Shown here: positions 37,175 to 47,197 of the stretch, one piece after another
How positions within the stretch are numbered: the first letter of the stretch is position 1
How the letters are laid out: the number at the start of each line of letters is the position of its first letter
Source of the DNA: Shewanella psychropiezotolerans
Lineage (GTDB): Bacteria; Pseudomonadota; Gammaproteobacteria; Enterobacterales; Shewanellaceae
Assembly: GCF_007197555.1 (NCBI RefSeq)
Contig: NZ_CP041614.1
Location: 2,472,001-2,536,000, forward strand
Reading direction: 5' to 3'
DNA: 64,000 nucleotides
Program-made: the position numbers and the translations under genes
Notes under the pieces: model-generated
Database searches by the model: none
What the model saw: only the letters and a program-made list of their open reading frames with translations
Told to the model about the DNA's origin: nothing

Positions 37175-40100
37175 ATGTTTGGCTTATTTTTGTCTGCTTC
37201 GGCTATTGTGAACAGGTATTTCGCTAACGGCCTAATATGCCTCTGTTTACTGCTGACCAGTCTCACATCTGCTGTGATGGCAGAGACGCTAACCCGAGGC
37301 CCTTACCTTCAGCTAGGCACAGAACACAGCATGACGGTAAAGTGGAGGACGGATGTCACCGGGCCATCGGCTGTCAAATATGGCACCGAACTCAGTAATT
37401 TAGCTGGTAACGCCACGGGTCTAGATGAAACCGATCACAGCGTCACTCTCAATGGACTCGCGCCCAATACTCGCTACTATTATGCCGTCCTCGATAATCA
37501 AGGCGGCGTGCTTACCGGTGGCGACAGCACACATTTTTTCTTTACCTCGCCAAGTGTCGGTAACACAGAGCTGACTCGGGTGTGGATCATCGGCGATTCA
37601 GGTACGGCCAATAGCAATGCCAGAGCCGTGCGGGATGCCTATAAGGCCCGCACAGGCAGCAGTTATACGGATCTGTGGATCATGCTGGGGGATAACGCCT
37701 ACTCGACGGGCACAGACAGTGAGTATCAGGTGGCAGTGTTCGATATTTATCCTGAATTGTTAAAGCAATCTCCGCTCTGGTCAACCCTTGGCAATCACGA
37801 TGGTGCCACTGCCGACTCTGCAAGCCAGCAAGGGCCCTACTATGATATTTTTACCTTGCCAACAAACGGTGAGGCGGGCGGTGTACCGTCGGGCACCGAG
37901 GCCTATTACTCGTTCGATTATGGTCAAATTCACTTTGTCTGTTTAGAGTCATATGAGACCAACAGATCCGCTAGCGGCGCCATGTTGACCTGGTTAGTTA
38001 ATGACTTAGAAGCCACCAGTCAGCCCTGGATAGTCGCTTACTGGCATCACCCGCCATATACCAAAGGCTCTCATGATTCTGACTCAGAAAGCCGTTTAAT
38101 CGAGATGCGGGAAAATGCACTGCCAATTTTGGAATCATATGGCGTCGACCTGGTGCTATCGGGACACAGTCATTCCTATGAGCGTTCATACCTTATCGAC
38201 AGTCACTATGGTCATTCGTCTAGCTTCACAGAAGCGATGCAGCTAGACGCGGGTGATGGCAATAAAGCGGGTGATGGCAGTTATCAAAAAATGGCTCAGA
38301 TCCAGCAAGCCAACAATGGCGCCGTGTATCTGGTTGCGGGCAGCTCGGGTAAAATTTCAGGAGGGGCGCTCAATCATCCTGCCATGTACGCTTCGATCAA
38401 TCTGCTTGGCTCGGTTATTTTAGAGGTTATGAATAATGAGCTGACGGCCACCTTTATTGACAATACTAATGCCATTCAAGATGAGTTTACCCTGACGAAG
38501 GGGCCGGATGTCCTACCGCCGACAGTGACGTCAATTCAGGCGATGGACTCTATGACAGTGAAACTGAATTTCTCCGAAAACCTAACCCAAGCCAGTGCGA
38601 CAGATATGTCCCATTACCTACTGGATAAGGGGGCGAGTGTTATATCGGCGCAATTAAGTGCCAATCAGCGTCAAGTGACTCTGATCACATCAGCGCTGGT
38701 GCCATCACAAGTCTACACCTTGACCATCAATGGCATTCAAGACATCTCTCTTAATACTATTGCCGCCAATACTCAGCAGGAATTTACCTATATCAACCTG
38801 ATCACCATAGAGTTTCAGGATGGTGTCAGCCCTGAACTCAGCTACAGTGGCACCCGTGATGCTTATATTAGTGAGCTCAATATAACGACTAACTATGGTG
38901 CGAACACCAATCTCTATATCGACGGTGACGATGGGGCCGGTGTCGATCTTTCGAGCCTGCTTAGCTGGGATATAAGCCAGATCTCCTCCGATGCAATTAT
39001 CGAGTCTGTGGCCATAACCTTGGAGGTTTTTAATCCATCTTCAAGTCAATATGAGGTTTACCCGCTTAGCAGAGCTTGGGTTGAAGGTGAGGTTTCTTGG
39101 GATCAATATGCCACAGCTCAGTCTTGGCAGCTTGCTGGTGCTCAAGGGCTTGGCGATCGCAGTTGGGGAGCTTTAGCGACTATCTCTCCATCGACAGGCT
39201 TGTTTACGCTCAACTTTAATGAAGCTGGCATTACACTGGTTCAGTCTTGGCTTGATGACTCGGTCACCAATTACGGGGTAATCTTAGCTAATACCTCGTC
39301 CAGCGATGGCGCCGACTTTTACTCGAGGGAATCGAGCAGTTTTCATCCAAAATTGACTCTGGTCTATTCAATGCCTGAGCCTGAAGGGGATCTTGTGCCA
39401 CCCACTCAAGTTGAAAACCTAGTGTTGATGTCTGTGGGTACCGATACCGCGTCGATTTCATGGGATGCAGCGAGCGATAATCTGGCTGTAAGCGGATATA
39501 AAATTTTTCGCGATGATGTGATGCTCACCACGTCGACTGATACGAATTTTAATGACAGCGGCTTAACGGCTTCGACAAGTTATATTTATAAAGTCGTCGC
39601 GTTCGATGGTGCCAATAATGAGTCAGTTCCCAGTATCGGCTTGGATGTGACCACTCAAGCTGTGACTGCTTCACTTCATATAGAAGACATTGGCTTGGCG
39701 ATAGAATCCGTTAACAAGAAAAAGCTCAGGGCAAGGGCCGAGGTGTTAGTGGAAGATAGTGTGGGCATACCTGCTGCCAATGCTAGCGTTCAAGGCACTT
39801 GGTCGGGTCTGTCTAGCTTATCTGTGTCTGGGGTGACAACGAGTGGAGGTAAGGTGAGCTTTGGCTCAAGTAATGTGAGCAAGAACAGCAGCGGGCAATT
39901 CATCTTCTCGGTTAACTCAGTTAGCCTCACCGGATACGGTTATCAAGAGAGTGATAATCTTGAGACCAGTGATTGTATTGGCCCAGATGCCAGCCCATGT
40001 GATGGCCAGGGTGATGGTCTGAGTGCGCCAATGGGATTATCCGGCAGTTTCGATGGCAATCAAGTCTTACTTGATTGGAGCCCTGTACCTCAAGCGACAC

Positions 40101-40609
40101 ATTACTACGTTTACCGCTTGGGAAGTTCAGCTAATGACTATAGCCTTTTGGATCAATCATCAACAAGCAGTTATCAAGACAGTGGGATTAGCTTTAATAC
40201 CAGCTATTACTACAGTGTTTCGGCAAGTGATGACATGTATGAATCGGATTGGTCAGCAGAAGTCCAGGTGACAACGACTATCTCTCCTCCCACAGTGTTA
40301 ACAGCCGATGGTGTGTCTTTGTCTCTTAAGAGAAAAGGGCGAGCTTATGATGTTATCGCACAAATCAGCGTGAAAGATGATTCTGGTAATACTGCATCGC
40401 AAGCCTTGGTGAGCGGCGAATGGACCTTAGCCGATGGCCCTAAACTGGCGGATTCAGGGACAACAAGTGAAGCTGGAACCTTAATCCTCAAGCTGACTAA
40501 AGAGTCGGCAAAGAGTGGCGACATCTTCTTTTTTACCGTGACAGATATTGAACGAGGCTCAGATAGCTTTGATGGCGTAATGACCTCAAGCTCTGTGACT
40601 GTGCCTTAA
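37175..40609 (+). CDS. Secreted multidomain metallophosphoesterase (purple acid phosphatase-like)
   Basis: 1144 residues. A signal peptide ends near VMAETLTRGP (about 36). An N-terminal Ig-like domain (MTVKWRTDVTGPSAVKYG) precedes a calcineurin-type phosphoesterase with GDSG, GDNAYS, GNHD, HHPPY and GHSHSYER metal motifs. Then come a bacterial Ig-like domain (VTSIQAMDSMTVKLNFSENL), a DNRLRE-type domain (TRDAYISELNITTNYG to SSFHPKLTLVYS), two FN3 domains (about 740-830 and 950-1035) and two related C-terminal modules (LRARAEVLVEDSVG; YDVIAQISVKDDSG). It probably releases phosphate from extracellular organophosphates while bound to surfaces or polymers. Its stop overlaps the next gene start (TAATG). 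Confidence 0.9.
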   Translation: MFGLFLSASAIVNRYFANGLICLCLLLTSLTSAVMAETLTRGPYLQLGTEHSMTVKWRTDVTGPSAVKYGTELSNLAGNATGLDETDHSVTLNGLAPNTRYYYAVLDNQGGVLTGGDSTHFFFTSPSVGNTELTRVWIIGDSGTANSNARAVRDAYKARTGSSYTDLWIMLGDNAYSTGTDSEYQVAVFDIYPELLKQSPLWSTLGNHDGATADSASQQGPYYDIFTLPTNGEAGGVPSGTEAYYSFDYGQIHFVCLESYETNRSASGAMLTWLVNDLEATSQPWIVAYWHHPPYTKGSHDSDSESRLIEMRENALPILESYGVDLVLSGHSHSYERSYLIDSHYGHSSSFTEAMQLDAGDGNKAGDGSYQKMAQIQQANNGAVYLVAGSSGKISGGALNHPAMYASINLLGSVILEVMNNELTATFIDNTNAIQDEFTLTKGPDVLPPTVTSIQAMDSMTVKLNFSENLTQASATDMSHYLLDKGASVISAQLSANQRQVTLITSALVPSQVYTLTINGIQDISLNTIAANTQQEFTYINLITIEFQDGVSPELSYSGTRDAYISELNITTNYGANTNLYIDGDDGAGVDLSSLLSWDISQISSDAIIESVAITLEVFNPSSSQYEVYPLSRAWVEGEVSWDQYATAQSWQLAGAQGLGDRSWGALATISPSTGLFTLNFNEAGITLVQSWLDDSVTNYGVILANTSSSDGADFYSRESSSFHPKLTLVYSMPEPEGDLVPPTQVENLVLMSVGTDTASISWDAASDNLAVSGYKIFRDDVMLTTSTDTNFNDSGLTASTSYIYKVVAFDGANNESVPSIGLDVTTQAVTASLHIEDIGLAIESVNKKKLRARAEVLVEDSVGIPAANASVQGTWSGLSSLSVSGVTTSGGKVSFGSSNVSKNSSGQFIFSVNSVSLTGYGYQESDNLETSDCIGPDASPCDGQGDGLSAPMGLSGSFDGNQVLLDWSPVPQATHYYVYRLGSSANDYSLLDQSSTSSYQDSGISFNTSYYYSVSASDDMYESDWSAEVQVTTTISPPTVLTADGVSLSLKRKGRAYDVIAQISVKDDSGNTASQALVSGEWTLADGPKLADSGTTSEAGTLILKLTKESAKSGDIFFFTVTDIERGSDSFDGVMTSSSVTVP

Positions 40610-41505
40610 TGATGAACGCTGAAGTGATGGCAATATTAGCGATGAAAAGAGTTATGAAGATATTAATTGGCGTATGTCTCAGTTACAGCCTATTTTGTTC
40701 AGGGCTTGCGGGTGCCCATGCCCAGCTCGATGTTCGGGTTCAGCATATGAATGACTTGCTTGCCCCTGATTTGAATGCCCAATTAGCCTCCCAGACTAAT
40801 AATGCCCACCTATTGCTGCAGCGTGGCGAGCTTCATAGTGAAAATCATCATTGGGGCTTAGCCTGGCAAGATTTTCAAAGCGCCATGGATAGCACTGACG
40901 ATGCCAACCTGCGTATCGATATCTGGTTTTACATGGGAAGAATGAGGTTGCAATCCGGAATGCCAGACGAGGCCTATAACTTGCTATCTAAGGTGATCAA
41001 ACTCGAGCCAAGTTATAAGTCGGCCAGGCTCAATCTGGCGCGCACTTATATAGAGCTCAATGATTATAGAGCGGCCGTCGATGAGATGGATATTTTTATG
41101 AGCCTGTTACAGCGGCCCACCCCAGATCAATATATAGAACGTGCGAATATGGCAGAGCTGATAGACAATGATGGGGAGGGCTTGGTCATCGAGGGGCTTA
41201 ATGAAGCTGTTAATCAGTTAGGCCCTATCGTCAGTCTAGTGGACTTGTTAGTCGACAGTTATCTTGAACAAGATAAGCGCGAAGAGGCGTTGAGGGTTAT
41301 CGAGCTGTTGCCCCATGACGTTAATAGCTTGCCTCGTTGGCAACTTAAGAAAGGAGATATCTACCAAGAGCTGAAGCAATATCTTGATGCCGAAACTGCT
41401 TATAAATATGGTTTAAACAGTATAAGCCAGATGCCTGAACATCGGCGTTTAACACCTGCAATAGAGGATTTAAAAAGCCAGCTTGAAGCTAAATTCTTAA
41501 ATTAA
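40609..41505 (+). CDS. TPR-repeat exported protein
   Basis: 298 residues of helical TPR pairs (IDIWFYMGRMRLQSGMPDEA; YKSARLNLARTYIELNDYRA). The N-terminus shows a signal peptide, best read from an internal Met (MKILIGVCLSYSLF, cleavage near GAHA). The start at 40609 overlaps the phosphoesterase stop, but an ATG at 40642 or 40654 would give a shorter, more typical signal. It is coupled to the secreted phosphoesterase, so it may assist its export, folding or surface display (inference). Confidence 0.75.
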   Translation: MMNAEVMAILAMKRVMKILIGVCLSYSLFCSGLAGAHAQLDVRVQHMNDLLAPDLNAQLASQTNNAHLLLQRGELHSENHHWGLAWQDFQSAMDSTDDANLRIDIWFYMGRMRLQSGMPDEAYNLLSKVIKLEPSYKSARLNLARTYIELNDYRAAVDEMDIFMSLLQRPTPDQYIERANMAELIDNDGEGLVIEGLNEAVNQLGPIVSLVDLLVDSYLEQDKREEALRVIELLPHDVNSLPRWQLKKGDIYQELKQYLDAETAYKYGLNSISQMPEHRRLTPAIEDLKSQLEAKFLN

Positions 41506-41638
41506 ATGCTGTTATAAATTACCCTGATTGAGCTCTTCTTAAAAAATTGCCCACTGTGGCCATTGGTCGAATACCCTTATCTTGTTCAACTGGGTATAGT
41601 TTTGTTATCAGTCTCTTCCGGTTTTCTGGTGACAGTCT

Positions 41639-43486
41639 ATGGATGCAAGTGAGCTACAGCCAATATCTCAATTTATTAAGGCCCAAGCGCCGTTTGATAC
41701 CTTAACTGCAGCCGCCCTCGAGCGTTGTTGTAAAAGTTTAACCGTCGGCTATTACAGCAAGGCATCGGCGATAGTGCCTCTGGATGAAACCCATCCTCAG
41801 CTTTATATCGTGCGCAGCGGTGCATTTGAGGTGCGAGATGATGATGGCGAGTTAGTCGACAGACTCGGTGAGGGGGATTATTTTGGTTTTCTCTCGCTGC
41901 TGTCCGGTGAAAAGGTCAGTAATCGGGTACAGATATTAGAAGATGGTCTGGTTTATCACTTAGATCCCGATACGTTCAATTACCTTCGCGGTGAAAATCG
42001 CCACTTCGATCGTTTCTTCAATCGCGCTTTCGCGAAACGGCTTCGCCATCAAGGCCGATTTAAGGCAAAAGAATTGGCTACCACGAGTCGGGTAAACACC
42101 TTGATGTCGAAACATCCTTTGGTGATCGACAGCAATTCTACGGTTGGTGAAGCAGCGCAAAAGATGCGTTTGGCGCGGGTCTCCTCGGTGCTGGTTATCG
42201 ACAATCATCAGCTGGTGGGGATCTTGACCGACAGAGACTTGAGAAATCGCGTGCTGGCTGAAGGGTTAGACGGGCATCTGCCCGTGCATCAGGCGATGAC
42301 GACCCGGCCGAAGACATTGACATCAAGCTCCCTGGTATTTGAAGCCATGCTGCTTATGAGTGAGCACAGTATTCATCACCTGCCCATCGTAGATGAGGGA
42401 AAGCCCATTGGTATCATCACCAGCACAGATATATTACGTGGCCAAAGCTCCCAACCTTTATTGCTTATCGGTGAAATAGAGAGACAAGACACAGTTGAAA
42501 GTCTTATTAGCGTGAGTAAGCAGATTCCCTTGTTGCTGCAAAACTTGATCAGTGCCGATGCCAGAGCCGAAGAGATTGGCCGGGTGCTGACGTCGGTGAC
42601 TGATGCACTGACCAGGCGCCTTATCGTGCTGAATCAGCAGTTACTGGGCGAAGCTCCCATGGCTTTTTGTTGGCTGGCATTCGGTTCTCAGGGGCGACAA
42701 GATCAGGCTGCGTGTTCCGATCAGGACAATGGTCTGTTACTCGCCCATGAACCCGATGAAGCGGCGGCGGCTTATTTTGAGGCCTTGTCGAAATCGGTCT
42801 GCGCCGGACTGGATCTGTGTGGTTATGTTTATTGCCCCGGGGAGATCATGGCGCAAAACCCCCAGTGGCGCCTCACTTTGAAGCAGTGGCAGCATAAATT
42901 TGAAACTTGGGTCAATACCCCTGAGCCTAAGGCACTGATGCACGCCAGCATTTTCTTCGATATGCGTCCTGTCTACGGCCCAAGCTCGTTATTTAATGAC
43001 CTGCAAGATACCGTGCTGGCAAATACCAAGGGCAATGATATCTTCCTTGCCGGTATGGCAGGAAATGCCCTGACCGAGTCGCCGCCCCTGGGCTTTTTCA
43101 AGAAGTTTGTTTTAGAGCGTGATGGCCGTGAGGTCAAGGGTATAGATCTGAAACATAAGGGCAACGCGCTTATCAATGACATTGCCCGGGTCTATGCCTT
43201 GTCGGCCGGGATCAAGGAGGTAAATACGGCAAAAAGGATCCGAGAATTGATGGAGCTCAATATCATCAATCGCAAAGATGCCCTCAATCTGGCCGATGCC
43301 CATGAGTTTATCGCCCACATGCGCTTATCCAATCAAGGCTATCAAGATAAGCACTCACAGGAGATCACTAACTATCTCAAGCCCCAGCATCTGTCTTCTC
43401 TGGTGCGCCATCAACTCAAGGATGCTTTTAAGGTGGTTCATGATGCTCAGTCCGGCATTAAAATTAAATTTACCCGGAGTTTTTAA
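41639..43486 (+). CDS. cNMP-binding / CBS / DUF294 nucleotidyltransferase-like regulator
   Basis: 615 residues in four modules: a cyclic-nucleotide-binding domain (about 15-130, LYIVRSGAFEVRD, LGEGDYFGFLSLLSG), paired CBS domains (155-275, VLVIDNHQLVGILTDRDLRN; HHLPIVDEGKPIGIITSTDI), a DUF294 nucleotidyltransferase domain with GSQGRQDQ and CSDQDNGL, and a DUF294 C-terminal helical domain. Such proteins commonly accompany VC_2705-type symporters and are thought to regulate carboxylate uptake. The 3' end (VVHDAQSGIKIKFTRSF) is the parent of the adjoining 67-bp repeats. Confidence 0.9.
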   Translation: MDASELQPISQFIKAQAPFDTLTAAALERCCKSLTVGYYSKASAIVPLDETHPQLYIVRSGAFEVRDDDGELVDRLGEGDYFGFLSLLSGEKVSNRVQILEDGLVYHLDPDTFNYLRGENRHFDRFFNRAFAKRLRHQGRFKAKELATTSRVNTLMSKHPLVIDSNSTVGEAAQKMRLARVSSVLVIDNHQLVGILTDRDLRNRVLAEGLDGHLPVHQAMTTRPKTLTSSSLVFEAMLLMSEHSIHHLPIVDEGKPIGIITSTDILRGQSSQPLLLIGEIERQDTVESLISVSKQIPLLLQNLISADARAEEIGRVLTSVTDALTRRLIVLNQQLLGEAPMAFCWLAFGSQGRQDQAACSDQDNGLLLAHEPDEAAAAYFEALSKSVCAGLDLCGYVYCPGEIMAQNPQWRLTLKQWQHKFETWVNTPEPKALMHASIFFDMRPVYGPSSLFNDLQDTVLANTKGNDIFLAGMAGNALTESPPLGFFKKFVLERDGREVKGIDLKHKGNALINDIARVYALSAGIKEVNTAKRIRELMELNIINRKDALNLADAHEFIAHMRLSNQGYQDKHSQEITNYLKPQHLSSLVRHQLKDAFKVVHDAQSGIKIKFTRSF

Positions 43487-43821
43487 GGTGATTAATGAGG
43501 TGGTTCATGATGTTCAACTCGGCATTAAACTTAAATTTAGCCGGAGTTTTTAAGGTGATTAATGAGGTGGTTCATGATGTTCAACTCGGCATTAAACTTA
43601 AATTTACCCGGAGTTTTTAAGGTGATTAATGAGGTGGTTCATGATGCTCAGTCCGGCATTAAACTTAAATTTACCCGGAGTTTTTAAGGTGATTAATGAG
43701 GTGGTTCATGATGTTCAACTCGGCATTAAACTTAAATTTAGCCGGAGTTTTTAAGGTGATTAATGAGGTGGTTCATGATGTTCAACTCGGCATTAAACTT
43801 AAATTTACCCGGAGTTTTTAA
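43487..43821 (+). repeat. Five exact-length 67-bp repeats, each a 21-codon minicistron
   Basis: 335 bases make exactly five 67-bp units, directly abutting the stop of the upstream gene. Each unit holds GTG ... TAA (66 bases, 21 codons), for example 43488-43553, and the next GTG comes one base after each TAA (TAAGGTG). A Shine-Dalgarno CGGAG lies eight bases before every GTG. The peptide (VINEVVHD ... KF[ST]RSF) repeats the C-terminus of the upstream gene. Variants follow the order A-B-C-A-B, with the gene end resembling C, so there is a 201-bp higher-order period. The last unit ends TAAGCC directly before the exonuclease GTG. Confidence 0.93.
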
Positions 43822-43824
43822 GCC

Positions 43825-44508
43825 GTGATCTCTCTGCTGCTCAAATCTCAGTTGTGTTGGCGTGCCTTTCGCTGTCGCTCGGAAGTGATGAGGCAGTATC
43901 ATCGCGAATTAATGGCCGTGATAAGCCAAGATGTCAGCCAATCTAAGTTAATAGCCCTAGATCTGGAAATGACAGGTCTAGACCCTAATCATGATCAAAT
44001 TCTCAGTATTGGCTTAATTCCCATTGAAAATAACTTGCTGCTACTCGATAAGGCGGAGCAGAAGCTCATCAAAGTCGACGGCGGCGTGGGTCAGAGCGCG
44101 GCGATCCACGGCATCTTAGATAAACATTTGCAAGATGCGATAGACATAGAGGAAGCCATATCCTGGTTTCTTGAAAAGACACTCGGTAAGGTGCTGGTGG
44201 CTCATCATGCACCTTTAGATATCAATTTCCTGCAAAACGCCATGAGTAAAACAATCGGAGAGTCAGTTAAGCTTTGCGCGATAGATACCCTGACCGTTGA
44301 GCGCAGACGTTTACTGAGAAAGCATGATGTATTAAAAGAGGGGTCCCTGAGGCTAGGTGCGTGTCGTACTCGGTATGGTTTACCTGTGTACGCCGCTCAT
44401 AATGCCTTGGTCGATGCCTTAGCATGTGGTGAGTTATTGCTTGCTCAGGTTGCAGCTATTGGCCAAGGAGAGCCATTAACGGTTGCCGAGTTACTTGCAA
44501 TTAAATAA
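43825..44508 (+). CDS. DEDDh 3'-5' exonuclease (DNA polymerase III epsilon-like)
   Basis: 227 residues. Exonuclease motifs: D and E in LIALDLEMTGLD, VLVAHHAPLDINFLQ, and AAHNALVDALACGELL with the catalytic His and Asp. The start is GTG at 43825, using the Shine-Dalgarno at the end of the last 67-bp repeat; an in-frame ATG at 43888 or 43912 is an alternative. Translation would be coupled to the repeat array or the upstream cNMP/CBS gene. Role in nucleic-acid processing is inferred from family only. Confidence 0.88.
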   Translation: MISLLLKSQLCWRAFRCRSEVMRQYHRELMAVISQDVSQSKLIALDLEMTGLDPNHDQILSIGLIPIENNLLLLDKAEQKLIKVDGGVGQSAAIHGILDKHLQDAIDIEEAISWFLEKTLGKVLVAHHAPLDINFLQNAMSKTIGESVKLCAIDTLTVERRRLLRKHDVLKEGSLRLGACRTRYGLPVYAAHNALVDALACGELLLAQVAAIGQGEPLTVAELLAIK

Positions 44509-44595
44509 CGCACAAACATACTTACAAAGTTCATATTCACATCTTTAGGTTAACTGACTAATCTCGAGTTAAGTTTTTATCTAAGAGGCTTATTT

Positions 44596-45171
44596 ATGGC
44601 TTTACCTCTTCTCCTGGTTGGTAGTGCGCTGGGCGCGGTATTTTTGGCCAATGAAAGAGAGAAACGTCATCAGTTGGAGCTGAAGAGGCGCAGCGGCACA
44701 GTGCCGGTTCCCGAGGGTAATAATAAGCACGTGGGTCTTCACCCGAGTCTTTGGCAGGCGGGCCATAAGCGGGTTAAACCTTTACCCGGGACTATTATCT
44801 GTTGCTTTGTCTATGGCGTGATAGAGCACACAGGGATCTGGCTCGATGATCATACCTTGATAGAGCTCCATGGCAATGGTCTTATCCGCGCTGTATCGAC
44901 CCAACGTTTCTTAGCCGGACGCACAGGCAGTAAGATCTATATCGCCTGCAGTCATGATCATCGACCGCTGGTGGATGAAGATGCGTTAATCAAAGCAGAG
45001 CAGGCTATTTTTACTTATCGGGAATATGACTTGTTTGATAACAATTGCCATCGTTTCGTCTGGTCCTGTCTCAGTGGCAAGGAGGAGTCATTACCGGGCT
45101 TTAATGATCTCAATAAACGCCTGTCAGTCCACTTTGGACAGAGTATTTATTGGGATGAAGCGATATTTTAG
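44596..45171 (+). CDS. LRAT-like NlpC/P60-superfamily acyltransferase or hydrolase
   Basis: 191 residues. A short N-terminal hydrophobic segment (MALPLLLVGSALGAVFLANE) precedes a permuted papain-like domain with H78 in YGVIEHTGIWLDD and C151 in DNNCHRFVW, matching the LRAT pattern H ... NC.HF. Family members transfer acyl groups or cut amide bonds at membranes. The gene has a good AAGAGG ribosome site. The protein may be membrane-tethered, facing either side. Function unknown. Confidence 0.7.
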   Translation: MALPLLLVGSALGAVFLANEREKRHQLELKRRSGTVPVPEGNNKHVGLHPSLWQAGHKRVKPLPGTIICCFVYGVIEHTGIWLDDHTLIELHGNGLIRAVSTQRFLAGRTGSKIYIACSHDHRPLVDEDALIKAEQAIFTYREYDLFDNNCHRFVWSCLSGKEESLPGFNDLNKRLSVHFGQSIYWDEAIF

Positions 45172-45638
45172 GATGATTTATCGATAACGCTGACTAAATT
45201 GTATTGTCCATTGTTCTAATATAGAAACAATTTTGCCCTAATGTCACTCCTCCTGATGTAGATGTAGTCAACTAAGGGGAAATTCGTTTGAAATTCTTCT
45301 TTCCATATGGATGAGATTGATAACTATTGTAAATAACTAATATCCGATTGCGATTGACAGCCCCGTACCATCAAAGATTCCTCATTATTTACTTGACCTC
45401 TGCTCCAATTCTTGAAATTTATTGATCCATAAGCCAAATATCTTGGTATTGTTGATTGGTTTTGTGAACATTAGCAACACGCCTTATTGTGCTTTTTGAG
45501 TCTGATACTGGCTGCATTTGACCCTATGCGTTGTTTTGTTATACCTAAACGAACTAAAAATAATGGCTATTGCGTGACTGAGTTTACATCTTAGGGATCT
45601 GCATTAGAAAACATCACTATCGCCACCAGGAAGACACT
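45172..45638. other. Intergenic region ahead of pntA
   Basis: About 470 AT-rich bases with no ORF I can support. Expected to hold the pntAB promoter; I see no clear operator or riboswitch. Confidence 0.5.
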
Positions 45639-47183
45639 ATGAAAATCGGAATACCAAGGGAGATCCTCGCGCAGGAGAGCCGGGTAGCCGCGACTCCAGC
45701 CACTGTGATACAGCTTAAGAAATTAGGCTTCAGTGTTGTAGTACAAAGCGGTGCCGGAGAACTAGCTAACTTCAAAGATGAAGCGTATCGAGAAGCTGGC
45801 GCCGAGATTGTTAGCCTTGAAGATGCATTTCAAGCCGATCTCATACTGAAAGTTAATGCACCGGCTATCAATAGTGATACGGGCGTTGACGAGGCCGATC
45901 TATTAAAATCCGGTGCGACAGTAGCAAGTTTTGTATGGCCGGCTCAGAATCCTGAGCTGCTAGAAAAATTCAAGGCTAAAGGCATTAACCTACTCGCTAT
46001 GGATATGGTGCCACGTATTTCACGTGCGCAATCCCTCGATGCCCGTAGCTCTTTAGCCAACGTCGATGGTTACCGCGCCGTTGTCGAAGCTGCGAACCAT
46101 TTTGGACGTTTCTTCACCGGACAAATCACAGCGGCGGGTAAAGTGCCGCCGGCAAAAGTCTTAATTATCGGTGCTGGTGTTGCCGGACTTTCAGCCTTAG
46201 GCGCCGCGGGAAGTATGGGCGCCATAGTGCGAGCCTTCGATACTCGTCCCGAGGTGAAAGAGCAGATTAATTCCATGGGCGCCGAGTTCCTGGAACTGGA
46301 TTTCGAAGAGGAGTCTGGATCCGGTGACGGTTATGCCAAGGTCATGAGTAAGGCATTTATCGATGCCGAGATGGAGCTCTTCCGTCAGCAGGCCAAAGAT
46401 GTCGATATTATTATCACCACGGCACTCATTCCCGGTAAGCCGGCTCCCAAGCTTATTCTTGAGGACATGGTCTACCTGATGAAGCCCGGCAGTGTGATTG
46501 TCGATCTCGCAGCGGCCAATGGCGGCAACTGTGAATTGACGGTACCGGGTGAAGTAACAGTGGTGAACAATGTGACCATTATCGGTTACACCGAGCTCTC
46601 CCGTCGTTTACCGACTCAAGCCAGTCAGCTATACGGTACTAACTTAGTTAACTTACTTAAAATTATGGTGCCTGAGAAAGATGGTAACTATGAGATTAAT
46701 TTTGACGATGAAGTGATCCGTGGTTTGACTGCCGTGAAGGAAGGGGAAATCACCTTTCCGCCACCTGTGATCCAAGTCAGCGTTCAACCCAAAGCTAAGG
46801 AAGAAGCCGTAGTAGAAGTGGTTGAAGCTAAGCCTAAAAACCCATGGGTTAAGCCAGCTCTTGCCGTTGTCGCTGCGGGTCTGTTTGGCCTGATTGCCAA
46901 CTCGGCACCGCTTGATTTCATTCAGCACTTCAGTGTATTTGTGCTCTCCTGCGTCGTGGGTTATTACGTGGTGTGGAACGTGAGCCATTCGCTGCATACG
47001 CCTCTGATGAGTGTGACCAACGCCATTAGTGGCATCATAGTCGTAGGTGCTCTGGTGCAGATGAACAGTGACAATACCGCTGTTTTAGTATTGTCGGGGA
47101 TTGCGATATTGATCGCCTCAATCAACATTGCCGGTGGTTTCACCGTCACTCAGCGCATGCTGAAAATGTTCCGTAAAGACTAA
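45639..47183 (+). CDS. pntA: NAD(P) transhydrogenase subunit alpha
   Basis: 514 residues. The NAD-binding domain shows [31 protein letters not shown], and a Rossmann loop [16 protein letters not shown] charged linker ([16 protein letters not shown]) leads to the C-terminal membrane domain with four helices. With PntB it couples proton re-entry to NADPH formation. The pntB start follows 14 bp after its stop. Confidence 0.97.
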   Translation: MKIGIPREILAQESRVAATPATVIQLKKLGFSVVVQSGAGELANFKDEAYREAGAEIVSLEDAFQADLILKVNAPAINSDTGVDEADLLKSGATVASFVWPAQNPELLEKFKAKGINLLAMDMVPRISRAQSLDARSSLANVDGYRAVVEAANHFGRFFTGQITAAGKVPPAKVLIIGAGVAGLSALGAAGSMGAIVRAFDTRPEVKEQINSMGAEFLELDFEEESGSGDGYAKVMSKAFIDAEMELFRQQAKDVDIIITTALIPGKPAPKLILEDMVYLMKPGSVIVDLAAANGGNCELTVPGEVTVVNNVTIIGYTELSRRLPTQASQLYGTNLVNLLKIMVPEKDGNYEINFDDEVIRGLTAVKEGEITFPPPVIQVSVQPKAKEEAVVEVVEAKPKNPWVKPALAVVAAGLFGLIANSAPLDFIQHFSVFVLSCVVGYYVVWNVSHSLHTPLMSVTNAISGIIVVGALVQMNSDNTAVLVLSGIAILIASINIAGGFTVTQRMLKMFRKD

Positions 47184-47197
47184 GGGGAAAGATTGAT

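Noticed and set aside
43487..43821. CRISPR array
   Set aside because: The units abut with no variable spacers, and they derive from the upstream coding end.
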